A stretch of DNA of 33,570 nt from contig JADHZB010001257.1 of assembly GCA_015657535.1 (NCBI GenBank), forward strand, positions 1 through 33,570, read 5' to 3'. The notes beneath the pieces were generated by a model that saw nothing but the letters and a program-made list of their open reading frames with translations, did no database searches and was not told the DNA's origin. The DNA comes from Nephromyces sp. MM_2019 (taxonomy: Eukaryota > Apicomplexa > Aconoidasida > Nephromycida). The translations under genes and the position numbers were made by a program. Position 1 is the first letter of the stretch; each line of letters starts with the position of its first letter. Positions 11,127-22,986 of the stretch are shown in pieces.

Positions 11127-11387
11127 ATGCAGCAGCGGCAGCTTACCGAGCAGGTTCACTCACTTGGCTATTTTTCCATCTCCCTTCTTCATATATTTAC
11201 TCTTTTGTCGTGCGAATTGCAGAAAATGACAGGAAGTTTTCTTCAGCTTGCTCAGAATCATGGGAATCCGCCGCCGTACTTCCAGCAGCATGAGATATGC
11301 GAGGCAATGCTAATGAATAACTTAAATGGAGTGAATGAATGTTTATTACGCTTCGTGGGGGGCTGGGGGGAGCTCTCGTATGCTTAA
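11127..11387 (+). CDS. Tentative small protein, 63 aa
   Basis: Two plus-strand exons, 11127-11153 and 11223-11387, join in phase 0 over a 69-nt pyrimidine-rich intron (donor gttcac, acceptor gaattgcag). The peptide starts MQQRQLTEQKMTG, continues with a Gln/Pro-rich helix-like part (FLQLAQNHGNPPPYFQQHE) and ends in FVGGWGELSYA. I recognise no family. An antisense frame of 85 codons overlaps it and is taken as a shadow. Coding is possible because composition is balanced and the acceptor is good, but the evidence is thin. Confidence 0.32.
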   Translation: MQQRQLTEQVHSLGYFSISLLHIFTLLSCELQKMTGSFLQLAQNHGNPPPYFQQHEICEAMLMNNLNGVNECLLRFVGGWGELSYA

Positions 11388-12386
11388 ATATAGTTAAGGT
11401 TGCACCGGAGGACTGCTTGATACTTTTGAAGTCGCACAACCGAACAAAAGACAACTTTCCGGTAGTTTTAGCTTTTTTTTTGGCATCTTTTTCTCAATAG
11501 AAGAGTCACTCCAAAGGATATTAGCTGCGGCGCTCTAATTTTTTATAATCATTTTAATATAATGGCACCAAAAGGATATTTCCTTGTTGCCTTCTTGGCA
11601 CCTATTGTTTATAGATTCTTTAGTAACTCAATTACTTCTGTTCATTCTCGGCACACACTATGGCTTTTTATAAAAATAAGAACGCTTCCCTTAATTTTAC
11701 GCTTTTCACCAGAGGGTCAAAGTTTTCCAATGAAGTTATTTTGCCTCCAATAGTTAGCGCTGAGGAAGAGTTGCATATTTTGGCCATATTCTCTTTTAAA
11801 GGATACTTATTTTTGAGCACTGGCAGTCTTGGCGCTATTTCTTAGCTGCGAAGAGAAATTCTACGATGATTATCAAGGCCCCTTCCCACGAAATAAAAAA
11901 TGTATAGTAGATACTATCAATAATTACCTTTACAGATTACTGCAAATTTTTGCATAGATTGTTAATTTCTACTACTGGCATTTCAGGAGATTCTTTTTTG
12001 CAACCAGCAGAGTTTTTGCTAATTTTAACGCTACCAGTAGTTTCCACTTAGAATTGAGTAACACTTGCCTTATCGTTTCTTACTCCCCTATACCCCTTGG
12101 GGATTGGGAGCTCTTTTAATTTGTTGCTGCTCAATTTTAACTACGTTTTGCCCTGTCAAGGAGCTGTGTTTATGCAACGGTATTTTATGAAATTTTTTAA
12201 AAAGGATTGCCGCGGCCTTACAGCCGGGAGTAAGCCTGGAGTGCAATTATCAGAATGCGACTTCCATGTCTCAATTGCAATCGTGAGAAAGGAAAAATTT
12301 CCCATAAGTTCAAATACACACCGCACATGGCAGCTTAAATGTCAAGATATGCTTCCTTTTTTCCCATAATACCACAAAACCCTCCG
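11388..12386. other. Stretch without a supported gene
   Basis: Plus-strand open frames at 11562-11753, 11660-11845 and 12097-12369 lack splice or homology support. The last overlaps the intergenic side and ends antisense to the tail of the minus-strand gene at 12387. I see no repeat or structured RNA. Confidence 0.35.
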
Positions 12387-15292
12387 TTAAGACTGCTCTG
12401 ATTCTTCACCTGCAATTTTCCGCCACAAAAGGGAAAAAAATGAAAATTTTGATTCGCAAGAAATATAGCTTTTAGAAATTCCTTAAGTTGTAGTAACTTA
12501 CTGGCAAAGATGTGCACTCGAATGCCGCCAAGTGTTTTTCCCAATATCATACTATGTCTAAGCGCACTAGAACCCCGTGGTGGACGACCACGGAAGCATG
12601 CCTGATCAGCACCAACTTTAGCTTTTTTTCTCTGCCGCCCCACTTTATGCACCTTCTAAATCACCTTGGTCTATGCATCAATTTAAACATTCATTTCTAA
12701 AGCAAGTTGTTTTTAATTCGGGATGACTGACACCTAGTATCTGAAATTTCAGTTTCAATGCACGCTCTGTAATTTTTTTTATGGGATAGATTAAGCATGG
12801 GCACCTATCCCAAAGCGTCCTAGTACAAATTTGCTAGATAGTTGCTTTCGTACAGGAATGATTTTATCCACTCTTCTACAGCTAACTTTCTCAAAAAGGC
12901 CAGCTGAAGACTAACCTCACCGAGTTTCTTGCTCGTTGCATACCCTGGTTGCACCGTGGAAAGCCGTGCACTGTACAATATCTCTTTTTTTCACGCTGCC
13001 CAAAAATTTTTCTTGCGGGCAACACTGAAAAATGATTGGCTACATTGATACTTCCGGCGCATTGCGATTTCTTTGGTATTTTATGAAATGAGTAACGCCC
13101 ACCGACAGCCCTAAGAAGACCATGGTATAGTTCCCCTCTCCCGTTAGTTTGTACACGGATCAGAGGCCGTGCGTCCTCCCTTGTAAGTTGTTCTCATAAT
13201 GGCCTATTGCTGGTCCTTCTTGTTAACTGATGAATGCTTTTACCGTAGTATGAACTGAAAAAAAATTATAGATCCAACTTGCTTTACATGTTACTCTGCT
13301 ACATTCAAGCTGGAATTTAAAAGAAAGTGAGCGTTTGACAGCATTTTAAAGGCTACAAAGCAGTGCATGCAATGCTCTCAGCCGAAGTGAAGCGGTTTTG
13401 TCATAAAAACACTACGGACTGCTTATTTGAAAGAGATAATTCTGAAGCCAGGGGAAAGTGCTATACGTTCATGTAGGCTGCCTTCAACTCTAGTAAGAAT
13501 TGACACCTTCCGCTGTGTTCGCAATTGAACTTGCCCTGATTTGTGTAGAGCAATAGAAGTTTCAAAAGTACCACACATGGCGCTCCTACCTTTTCGCTTG
13601 GACGTAATCGAAAAAGGCATAAAATCTGAATGCCATCGCTTTTCTAGGCAACGAAAAAGATTCTCGAGCAATCAAATACATGAAGAAGAAACAGTGGAAC
13701 GCACATTACGCGTGAAGTGACTGCATAACAGCCTCATTCGACCAAAAGTGCACCTGACCCAACAAACTTTCCTCACATACTTTCCGTAAGAGTGCAGCAT
13801 TGTTGCATTAAAAACTTGTGCAAGTGGTGCATTAAATGATGACTCTTTTCCGGTCACAAATACATCGAATCATCCAAGATGGTGTGTACACGACGCTACC
13901 CGTATACCGCGGTGTTGCTGGCTGGTTCTACATATATACCAAAGAGTTTAGTAATGAAAGAAGCCGGCCCCAACTTCACTATTACGACCAACTCCGCTCC
14001 TCCGCTTTCACATTCCCTTAATACGAGGGACCAACATGATATATTAGTAACAAAGGCATCGACCCCAAATACTTCGAATCTGGGGGTCTAGTCGAGCGAT
14101 TAAAAAGAGGAGCGGCAAAGTTTGCATGCAAGATGGTAACGCCGTAGCGCTTTACGGGGTTTTTCCAATATAGAGAAATGGGAATTATGCGCAAGTATTA
14201 AAATGCAGACTGAAAGCGGCAGAAGCTACTGTGTAAAAGGATTACAAAGCATAGCGGAAGATTACACGGAACGGAGCGCACATGTCAAAAGGTGGGTAAG
14301 GAGCTGAAAAATACAGCGTTACTGCGTTGTGCTATGACCTCCAACCAAAATAATTTCTTCTTCCAATAAATATTTTTCCATCCTATCAACTTTTTCGTGA
14401 TATCGCGCATGCAGGCGTTCTCATATACACTAAATATGTAACAGCCTCTGAGATTAGCGAATCATAAACTTTCAGCCACTCGACGAGGAACGTTACTGCG
14501 TCATAAGGCAGGGAGGATTATAGAGACAAGAGTCATGACCAAAAATACTTACAAAGCCGTGGATAAAACGTTAATTCTCGGCATTAAGCGTGAGATTTAC
14601 GCAAGCGAACACTTGAGCTGTCATCAGGAACCGCAAGTTTTTAATGGAATTAATAATTCCAAAGCAGTCCAAAGAACTATTTACCCTTTTAAATATTTGT
14701 TTCCACCCAGACTATCCCAGCAAATACATCAACTATTGTAAAATATCCAGGAAAGCTCTCTCTAGCACGAATACACACAAGAAACTCCACAGTTTGGAAA
14801 AATTGGAATCAAAGTAACTACCTTTTGATAGACAGCGGAGCTATTATTGTAAAATTTATGAAATTTAGCGTCACGATATCCAATCGACACATGTGAAAGT
14901 ATATTTAAAGGGTGTAAGCTATTCCTAGACTGTTCATTTTAGTTCATCAGCAGATCCTGAAGCAGCTACGGAGGCTCATGCTATATGGACTGCGGTTTTC
15001 ATGGTGGTTTCACTTAGAACGGATTTTATCGTGGACTCAATAATAGATATCGGCCCTGGTACTGGTGTAAGAGGAGGTAGAGTGGTATTTCAAGGTAAAG
15101 TAGATAAGATGGATAATCGGATAAAAAGGAGCGAGCTATGCCCCATACTAAAATTCCATCGATACACCGCAGTTAGACGTAGAGCATTCCTCCATTGAGA
15201 ACAGAGATATTTGCAAAAACGAAGCAAGAGCAAAGGGCTAAACAAACTATAAACACCAAGCATGTCCTGAAAATATTTTTAAAAGAAACCAT
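12387..15292 (-). CDS. Tentative secreted or membrane protein gene with many small introns
   Basis: A chain of minus-strand exons can be read through a patch of higher GC. The start at 15292 gives a clear signal peptide (MVSFKNIFRTCLVFIVCLAL...SCFVFA, exon 15292-15179). Better supported later exons are 14929-14822 (SRNSLHPLNILSHVSIGYR), 14784-14707 (FLVCIRARESFPGYFTIVD), then small exons around 14590-14300 (INVLSTAF, NVPRRVAE, KAVTYLVYMR, APYPPFDMCAPFR), one around 14070-13910 (FEVFGVDAFVTNISCWS), others at 13857-13423, one from about 13185 to 12921 (GELYHGLLRAVGG, CTVHGFPRCNQG), then 12655-12502 and 12409-12387. The last pair is the firmest: a basic GRQRKKAKV, an AT-hook-like GRPPRG, donor gtaagt, acceptor aaattgcag and the C-terminus SEESEQS. 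Several introns would be only 24-60 nt, and not every junction is fixed. I recognise no family. With so many tiny introns allowed, part of the chain may be wrong or span two genes. Confidence 0.38.
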
Positions 15293-15668
15293 GGTTTGAG
15301 AGGGGAAAAAACCAATTCAGCAACTGTGAAGGTGGGACCATGATATACCAGTCAACTTGCTGCAAGCACCCCGCACCAGTTCTTAACCCTTCTTCATTAA
15401 GATGAAGCTGAGTTGAAATGAGCAAAGAAACTAAGACACAATCGCGTCTTTAAGTGCGGTAAGGACAAGTACGCTCTCTATAAAAGAAGAGGTAAGTAAG
15501 CTCCGTAATGTATGTCTTGCTTCAGACTTATAATGTCAAGTCTAAGATTGTGAAGCGTACGCACAAATAGCGAGTAGAGCGTATAAATCTGAATAATTAT
15601 TAAAAAAAGGTAATTTGCCTTTTTTACTATACTCATTTGAAAGCGCTTCTAGAATCTACAAGAATCAC
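15293..15668. other. Spacer, nothing firm
   Basis: This lies just upstream of the possible signal-peptide start at 15292 and downstream of the 93-codon minus-strand frame. It may hold the promoter of the former. I see no exon with supported borders. Confidence 0.4.
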
Positions 15669-15950
15669 TTAATAGAATTCTTCTTCCAAAGCACTGAAAA
15701 TTTGAATACAACAGCTTCTTATAGGAAAATCACAACAGCATCCCATAGCATTTTGTGCTGATAATTCTTCCGAAGCAAACCTATCAGAGATAACCATGGT
15801 ATCGCTGATTCTCAACGAAGTACATGCCCGTTTCATCCATATACATTCCATAGGTAAAGCAACACATTGTAAAGCTTTGCTTCCATCTACATCAATAAAT
15901 AGATCTCTGAAGAAGATCTTAAATGGCAATCCAAAAATAAGAGCAGCCAT
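15669..15950 (-). CDS. Tentative small ORF, 93 aa, downstream of HP1 gene
   Basis: An uninterrupted 93-codon frame begins 90 nt after the HP1 stop on the same strand (MAALIFGLPFKIFFRDLF...), is Cys-rich in the middle (MGCCCDFPIRSCC) and ends in SALEEEFY. There is no signal peptide or membrane segment of usual length. It could be a small intronless gene, or simply the 3' untranslated region of the HP1 transcript that happens to be open. I recognise no family. Confidence 0.28.
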   Translation of the reverse strand: MAALIFGLPFKIFFRDLFIDVDGSKALQCVALPMECIWMKRACTSLRISDTMVISDRFASEELSAQNAMGCCCDFPIRSCCIQIFSALEEEFY

Positions 15951-16040
15951 TTAGAAGAGAAACAAACAGTAAACTTTAATTTTCCCACAATGTTGAAATA
16001 CTACTAACCTGCCGTTTTTCAGCGGCATAGCAGTGTAAAA

Positions 16041-19000
16041 CTAATGATGGGCAGGCTTCCTAAACCTTAGCCTGCAAAGGAGGTAATCTAGTAGTGCCTG
16101 TGGATATAGATTCCTCGCTTCGTATATATCAATCCACACTCTTTCAGGAGCTCCATCGGTGCTGGAAGTGAATGGAAAAAGGGATAAAACAGAGGGTATT
16201 GGATTTCTCAACAAAAATGACAGCTGTGGCTTCATGAAAAACAATAACATGCACTATTACAAGATGAAATCACAAAAGCTTGGTAATTCAGAGAAATGAC
16301 GTGTAGGAAATGAAAAGTTAAGCTTGAAATGACGAAAAATGAATACAAAATAGCGTTTCCTACAAACAAAAATGCCATAGATAGCACAAGAAACTAGGCA
16401 ATACTTTGCTTAAGGGAAGAGGAAGAAAAAAAATTTACGAGCACGCAACTATGCCGTGATATAGCATTCAAATTTGCAGATAAACAAAGATATCATAAAT
16501 AAATCAGATTCGCATTAATCCGCAGAAAAATACACACAAAAAAGGCATAACTAAAATGCGAGCATCATAAAACCACCAAAAAACGAAGCCATTATGCAAT
16601 AAGAAAAAACTGAAGTCTGCAATATTGGAATCCCAAGCATGAAAAAATTAGAAGCAAAGCCCTTTATACGACAAGCTTCTTTCGGAAAATAGGAAAACAT
16701 CAAGTAATAAAAATTCAAGAACTGATTGATGGATTAAGAAGGGAGTTTGAGGTAGGATTTTATTAGCGAGAAAGAGAGGTGTATAGACACTGAATGTTGA
16801 CGTAATGACACTACTTCAAATTTATAAAAGCTACTAGCATAAAAGGGAGGAGGATTTTTGGGGGATACGGTAATGATAATTAGGATTTTGAAGGGGGTAG
16901 GAGGAGAGGGGGGTTTTGGGGTAAAACACGCTGACAGGACGATAAATGCGCCTAATAAGAGATAGATTACATAAAGTAAGGTAGGTGCTGGTATTTTTAC
17001 ACATTATTTAGGTAAAAAATCACGTTTCAAGCAACAAACTACATAAGTATGGAAAACATGAGCTCAACAAGGCAAGCGAAGAAGGATCAAAGCTAAAAAT
17101 TACATTTCAAGCAAGTATCTGCAAAAAAAGGGAGCTCAACAAGCCACAAGAAGAAATATCAAACCTTGAATTGCAACCTATGCAGGCTTGAAGAGAGTCC
17201 TTCTGCTGCCTAACATGAACAACACGGATTCCATTCGAGTTTTCAGAATTTGATTCTTTGTTTTGTGAAAGAGGCTCCTCAGGGGCTCTATTTTCATTAT
17301 CAGAATTATCCGCTGCTGCGACAGATTCGTCAATCTTTCGAAATTTCTCGGCTGGTGGCTCCTCCTCACTTTCTCTTTCAGACTTCTCGGGGGAAGCATC
17401 TTCTGAAAAGCAGCTAGGGGATGCAAAAGATAAAAAAGCGAAAACTTACCGAGAAATTCAACTCTGCAGATGAAAAAAATATATATCCAATCACACAGAA
17501 GAAAAGACACACAGGAAGAGCTTTTAACGCAGGTATCAAAAGAATCTTCTTACGAGCTTGTGCGATTGTGGTCACAGACTTTCTTTCTCCAGAAGAGTCT
17601 TCTTGTTGATCAAGCACATCAGAGTCGATGGTTTTGCGTTTTTCCCTCTTTGTATTCACTTTTGGGTGAATATTTTTGTCTATTCGCCATCTGTAATCAG
17701 CAAAATCAGCACAAAAAACGGAAAAGTTTTGGTATTTGCAGCAATAAATTTATGCTCGAGCTCAGACTTTCAACAAAAATAGGTGCTTCGGTTATTCTGG
17801 TTATCTTTAGAATATTCTAGAAAACATAGATTTTCCTAAAAGTAAAAGAATTGCACTTAACCCTCATATAAAAACAAACTCTAGCTAATCAGTGCGCAAA
17901 GAAGCTCAAATAATGTGCGAAAATGCAAAATTTCCAGAAAGAATTGGCAAAAGCATCAAAAGAGAACATTTTTAATATTTTTCATATCCAACGAGAAAGT
18001 TCCTTCAATAAATTATACGCAAAATTGTGCAGCCACACACACAAAATACGTACAATTACTCTTGAATTTCAGGGAAAAAAAACATACAGTGATGTTTTCC
18101 CTTTACGCATCCAAAAGCAAGCCAAGCTGAAAGAAGCAAACTTTTACATTTGCGTGCATTTCTTGCAGGAAAGTCACAAGGGTGAAGAGGCTATAAAGAA
18201 AAGCCATAGACTGATGAAAAAAACCAATGAAACTTGAGTATTATAGATTGAAATATATATAGCAGTTTAGATTGATTTCAAAAGCAACGCCATCTAGAAA
18301 AAAAAAGTGGATTTTTTCAAAGAGAATGAAATTAGGGAAACAACGAAGAGGAAGTATAACAGAAATATTTGCACAAAAAAGAGGTAAAATACTTACTGAG
18401 ACTTCAAACTCTCCATTCTCTTTTTTAACTTCTCATCTGGAAATGAAACGTTTGCCTGCAATTACATATTCATCGATGAAGAGAAGTTTCCAAATGTCAG
18501 TTTCAAAGAATAAGGGAAAGAAACTCACTACTCTACCCCAAGAAATCATCAGTTTATCCCCCAAAAAACTCACAAATCAATGGATAACTTGAAAACTACT
18601 ACTTTTGAATTTAAATCTACCACCTAGATATGCATTTAAACAGTGCAAAACAACAGATACAACAAGTTTATAAGCATTTCAATGATAGACCGTTATCCGG
18701 TATAAAAAAAGCACAAAAAAGAGGGGAATATCATCACACAAAAGCACCAAGATAGAACGAAAAGTGGAAAAAAAACGGGAAAATGAAAGCCCCTAATCAT
18801 TTCAGTGATAGACCGTTATCGGGCATAAAAAACAGACAAAAGGGGGATCATCATCCGAAAAAAGCATCAGAGCTATAATGAAAACAGAAAAAAATCAAGC
18901 CTGACACGCATATATATTCGAGAAAAGCCAACATACTCGAGGTTCCCAAGAGGCTTCAGCTACACTGTAACCAGTCCATTTTATAAGAAAATAGTCCTGT

Positions 19001-19391
19001 AAAACACAAAACAGCAAATACGTAGATTGCTGAATCAACATCACTTTCTAAAACCTGCAAATTCAATTTATTCAGCAAAAATGTAGGTTTTTACAAAAAA
19101 AGAGGATAAATTACAGGATAAAATGCATAATTTAATAAGAAGCAAATACAACACTCAAGATAATCATCAGCCTGAATGACAAAGTGCATTGTAAGCAATA
19201 AACATCGCTAATTCATCCAATTATAAGTCCATTTATGTTATAGCTCCTACTAAGTAATTCAATTTCTTCTCAATTTAATCATATCTTTTATGTTTCAACT
19301 ATTTTACCATATTTTTCTCCCTCTTGTAGTCAATTATATCGTCCATCTCATAGAGATTATTTTTGGGCGCTTCTGGTTTGTTTCGTGGCAT
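16041..19391 (-). CDS. HP1-family heterochromatin protein (chromodomain plus chromoshadow), 232 aa
   Basis: This is a heterochromatin protein 1 homologue: a nuclear protein that binds methylated histone H3 tails and dimerises through its chromoshadow domain to silence chromatin. Exons are 19391-19308, 18996-18937, 18455-18397, 17690-17554, 17402-17165 and 16161-16041; all phases agree and the total is 699 nt. The chromodomain is about residues 14-55 (LYEMDDIIDYK then YFLIKWTGYSVAEASWEP). The aromatic cage residues Y14, W35 and Y38 have the same spacing as in animal HP1 (21 and 3 residues). A charged linker follows (EKLKKRMESLK, NTKREKRK, an acidic Ser/Glu stretch). The chromoshadow domain is about 171-228 (GIRVVHVRQQKDSLQ ... 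VWIDIYEARNLYPQALLDYL, CRLRF) and the protein ends RKPAHH. Length is typical of HP1. A possible 33-nt in-frame cassette exon (19054-19022) lies inside the chromodomain intron. Intron lengths run from 151 to 1003 nt. I am confident of the family; fine exon borders are by eye. Confidence 0.9.
18675..18897. repeat. Imperfect tandem duplication, period about 123 bp
   Basis: Two diverged copies start at 18675 and 18798 with CATTTCA(A/G)TGATAGACC followed by GTTATC(C/G)GG. Both continue through A-rich sequence with shared AAAAAGCA, TCATCA and GAA-rich segments. They sit inside the HP1 intron 18456-18936. Confidence 0.8.
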
Positions 19392-19920
19392 TTTGGCGAG
19401 CAGAAGGTTAGAAAAAAATGTCACTGCAACTCAAAATAGCTTGTTTCTGCAAGAAGTTATGCGGGAGGAAGATATGGAAATATCTGGCGGCACATTAAAT
19501 AAGTGATTTAGTAATGTTACAACATGAAGGCAGATTCTTCGCCTCTAAAATGTACTTTTTACTCAGAATGTCCTTGAAAACGCTGCATAAAAAGTCTATT
19601 TTCTATAAAAGTGGTGAAGAAAAAGGGTCTATATGATAAAAAATAGATTTGCTTGTTTGAAAGGGAATAATTTTATAAATCACAAAATACATTTTATAGT
19701 ATTATAATGTAGCAGTAGGCTGAATAGCATTATTTTTTCAGTATCGGAAACCCTCTCATCCGCCTTGAAAACGTGCGCCAGCAAAGGAGCGAAATTAATA
19801 TAAAAAAATTGTTGATATAACTAAAAATACAGCTACTTTAACTACTTTTAATGAAGTGGATATAAATACTACCAGACTTAATTCATAAAGAATTAAAACT
19901 TTTGAAGTTGAAAAAAAACA
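19392..19920. other. HP1 upstream region
   Basis: This is the 5' flank of the minus-strand HP1 gene, AT-rich, presumably holding its promoter and 5' untranslated region. No motif that I can name stands out. Confidence 0.4.
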
Positions 19921-19970
19921 CTAAACCCTAAGCCGGAAACCCTAAACCCTAAAACCTAAAACCTAAACTT
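19921..19970. repeat. Interstitial telomere-like repeats (CCCTAAA type)
   Basis: Degenerate tandem units read CTAAACCCTAAG, then CCGGAAACCCTAAACCCT, then two AAAACCT units ending in AAACTT. The unit matches the TTTAGGG-type telomere repeat of plants and apicomplexans on the opposite strand. It lies within the window, not at its end, so it is interstitial. A single CACCCTAAACCCTG near 3042 is too short to count. Confidence 0.75.
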
Positions 19971-22900
19971 GATTCCTATAAAAAAAATCGTAAAAAAACC
20001 CCAGACACAAGGCTAGAAGATGTAAAGAAAACCCCTTGGTTTTAACCTTTAATTTGATTAAAATCTACAGATGCTGCTACTTCCAAAGAATCATAATGCA
20101 AAGTACATCAAGCCACTTTTCTTAAATTAAAAATGACAAGAAACTGATGAGCGTCGCAAAGTGTAGGAGGGTTCGTATGCTTCCACAGAAACGAAATAGC
20201 ATACATCAGCATCTACGCTTTACTCTTACTTTGGTATCTGATAAAAAGATCACAATCAACTCCTCGAAAAAAATCTATTTCATCAATTTCTTTCCCAAAA
20301 AATGATTCCCTACTTTACAATTTACATCAAATATATCAAATTCTTCACACTTCTGTTTCATCACATCAAATGACTCCTTTAGAAGAAGATTCTATTAACC
20401 CGCGCCAAAAAACCAACAAGTCTTGTATACTCAGAAAGTCCTCAGTGTGGAAATATTAAAATGTCGCAGTAATCTTTCCAAACACGCCAACCTTTATCGT
20501 ATGATGGCGTCGACCGAGAGCGCAAAAACGCTTTGCTGCAACTTTTAAAGGCATATAAACATCATCCAATAATTACAAAAAATAGTTGCAAATTAAACTT
20601 ACAATAAAAACCAAACCAAACATCATCATCATAAACAGCTTACAAATCAAGTGCAACTACTATAGCAGCACAGCCAACATGAAAATCAGATTACTTCAAA
20701 GAAAATTTTTCGTCCCAACAAAAAATAATCAAGATTGCTACACATGAGGACACCAATACTCCAAGAAGGACATGCAAATTAATATATCCCTAAGTACTCC
20801 AAAAGACTAAAGACACAAAATTCTCAACAGTGAAGATGATCTTAATAGTACATCACACCAAGACATGGCAAGTATTTTGTTTACTTTATAGAATAATAGC
20901 TTCTACTTGGCGCCAAATCTTGAAAAAAACTAAAACTGTTCTTAAGCTTTAAAAATCCCGGTAAAAATGCAATAATCTCCCAGACTACCCAAACCTACCA
21001 CACCCCGAACACCCAACACCACTTCAAGGCTGAACAAACTTGTAAAAAAAAGAAAAGCAGAAAGAGTATATCCAGCTACGCAAAACTTGCAAGCTTTCAC
21101 ATATGTCTCATTCGCGGTACCAAAATGAATAGTTCTGATTCAAAACTACAGGGTTAGCAAACTTGAGTTTGTATGCATCTGGGAGTTCTTTGTCTCCCCC
21201 CTGATTCTTAAACTTTGTACAAGACAACAGTAAAACAAGCCCTAGCCCTGCTTTTGAATCAAAAATGTATCATAGCCCAAATTGTAACTCAAAAACTCAT
21301 CACTCTATCCATCTTATTTACTGAATAGAAGTGAGGAGATATCGATACCTCATATGAAGTCCTGATCATACAGGACTACGAGCAATGCGATGTTCTTTCT
21401 GAGAAATCAGCAAAAATAAACCAGAAAGAAGAAGGGAAGGACTACTTTTATGAAGCTCGGGGTACGTATCTGATCATCAAATTATAATGACTTCGACCCA
21501 TCAAAACGTAAACACAGAGATGGGAAGAAAGCGCGACGCTGAAGTGCGACGGGTTAATCCAATTAGGATAAATATTGATGCATTCAGTAATAATAACGGT
21601 ATTCACAAGGGTTAACCTGTGTGTTTCCCTTGCCAGTCAACGGGGTAGGCATATATAGGGAAAAATGGATGCCCCTTTAGTCCACCGCCTTGCGATGTGT
21701 ATATCTTAATAATCACTGCGTGGTGCTACATTATATTGGCCTATACGTGTTTATATACGTTGTTAGACACCAGGTTGTATCTGCTGATAAATAGAGGATA
21801 TGTCATTTTCTTGCGGTGTGCGGGTACGTGGCAGGAGGGTGAGAAGGTAGTAACCACGTGTTATTTTATATTTGAGTTACCATACAGAAACCCTTCAATG
21901 CGATGAAGCTTTGCATCTGCAGCGGCCTGGTCGTGTGCATGTAATATGCTCAGGGTTAGATACTTGTGCGTTACAAAAATTGTTGCGGATTTAGCCGTAG
22001 ACGGCGTTACATTCAGGCAAAAACAGCGACTTCCACACTCGATAAGTAAAAAATAAAGTTAAAAAAAGATACAATAACTAGTCACAAAATTTTATTCAAG
22101 TATAAATATTGATTTAATCATGAATAGAGATAACACTAAAAAAACTTGCCCTGAAAGATTGTATGGGTAATTTTAAAAATCCAAAGTCACTCTAGACAAG
22201 AACTTTTAGAAATCACAACCTTACACAAAAATTATAGTGACAATGTCTACAAAATACGGTTGGGAAGCATGTAGACTATATTAAAAACAGCACAAAAGAT
22301 GCATTTGCCTTTTGTTAGGGATGAAACAGCATACATTCCCATGAAAAATGGGCCTAAAAGCTGAACGTAACTCGAAAGTAAAATTTCCATAACGAAAACC
22401 TACAAGCACTTAGGATTTGATAGTACTTAGGTGACTGTAGTGCAAGGCCGTTTAAAGCAAAGACTAGTGCGTGTGCATCGGTCTTTTTTGGGACGACTAC
22501 GAGCAAGTATAAGAATTTGTTCTTAACAACGCATTCCGCGTGCAGCAGGGTGGAAGTGGAACCATAGGAGTATTTATTTTCAGAAAGTCTATATATTACA
22601 GGAAGTTTTTATTCTACGAATATGTGCAAATCCTAGTTGGGCACATCCTTCGACCTTAGGATCTTTCAGTTTCAAAGAAAAAAAATGTATGAAGGATGCC
22701 TTTAAGCAGAGGGGAAAAGTTCGTTAGAAGCAATGATATACGATTAAAAATGGTAGTATCAAGCCCTTTTGCAACATATAGATAGAATATCGATTCTTGA
22801 GCAATATGGAGATGTGCTGTGAAGCGGTACATTGCGTGTGTTTGTCTCTCTTTCAACATTGATTGATAAAAAGCAGAAATATAACATATTGAAATCCTTT

Positions 22901-22986
22901 TAGGGATTTAATCATGTTAGCTAGATCCAGCTATTGGAGACAATTCTCAGCTTTCTAGTTGAGATTTTGCTGAGTGCTGCAAGGAA
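19971..22986. other. Long probable intergenic region
   Basis: I see no exon chain with consistent phases. Open frames at 21697-21906 (plus) and 22656-22859 (minus) lack support. Base composition is A-rich on the plus strand up to about 21.4 kb and more even after. There is no clear repeat array or structured RNA. Confidence 0.4.

Noticed and set aside
14944..15198. Calling a uvrA or methyltransferase gene
   Set aside because: Similarity covers about 20 residues only, no Walker or signature motifs surround it, and the flanking coding signal is on the other strand. Kept as a finding, not a feature.
17740..17835. Minus-strand frame ENLCFLEYSKDNQ as an HP1 exon
   Set aside because: It would follow the chromodomain nicely in sequence, but its phase does not match the neighbouring exons; joining 18397 directly to 17690 keeps the frame.
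17258..18592. Plus-strand frames such as 17470-17820, 17923-18237 and 18272-18592
   Set aside because: They are antisense to HP1 exons and introns, which have clear homology and consistent phases on the minus strand.
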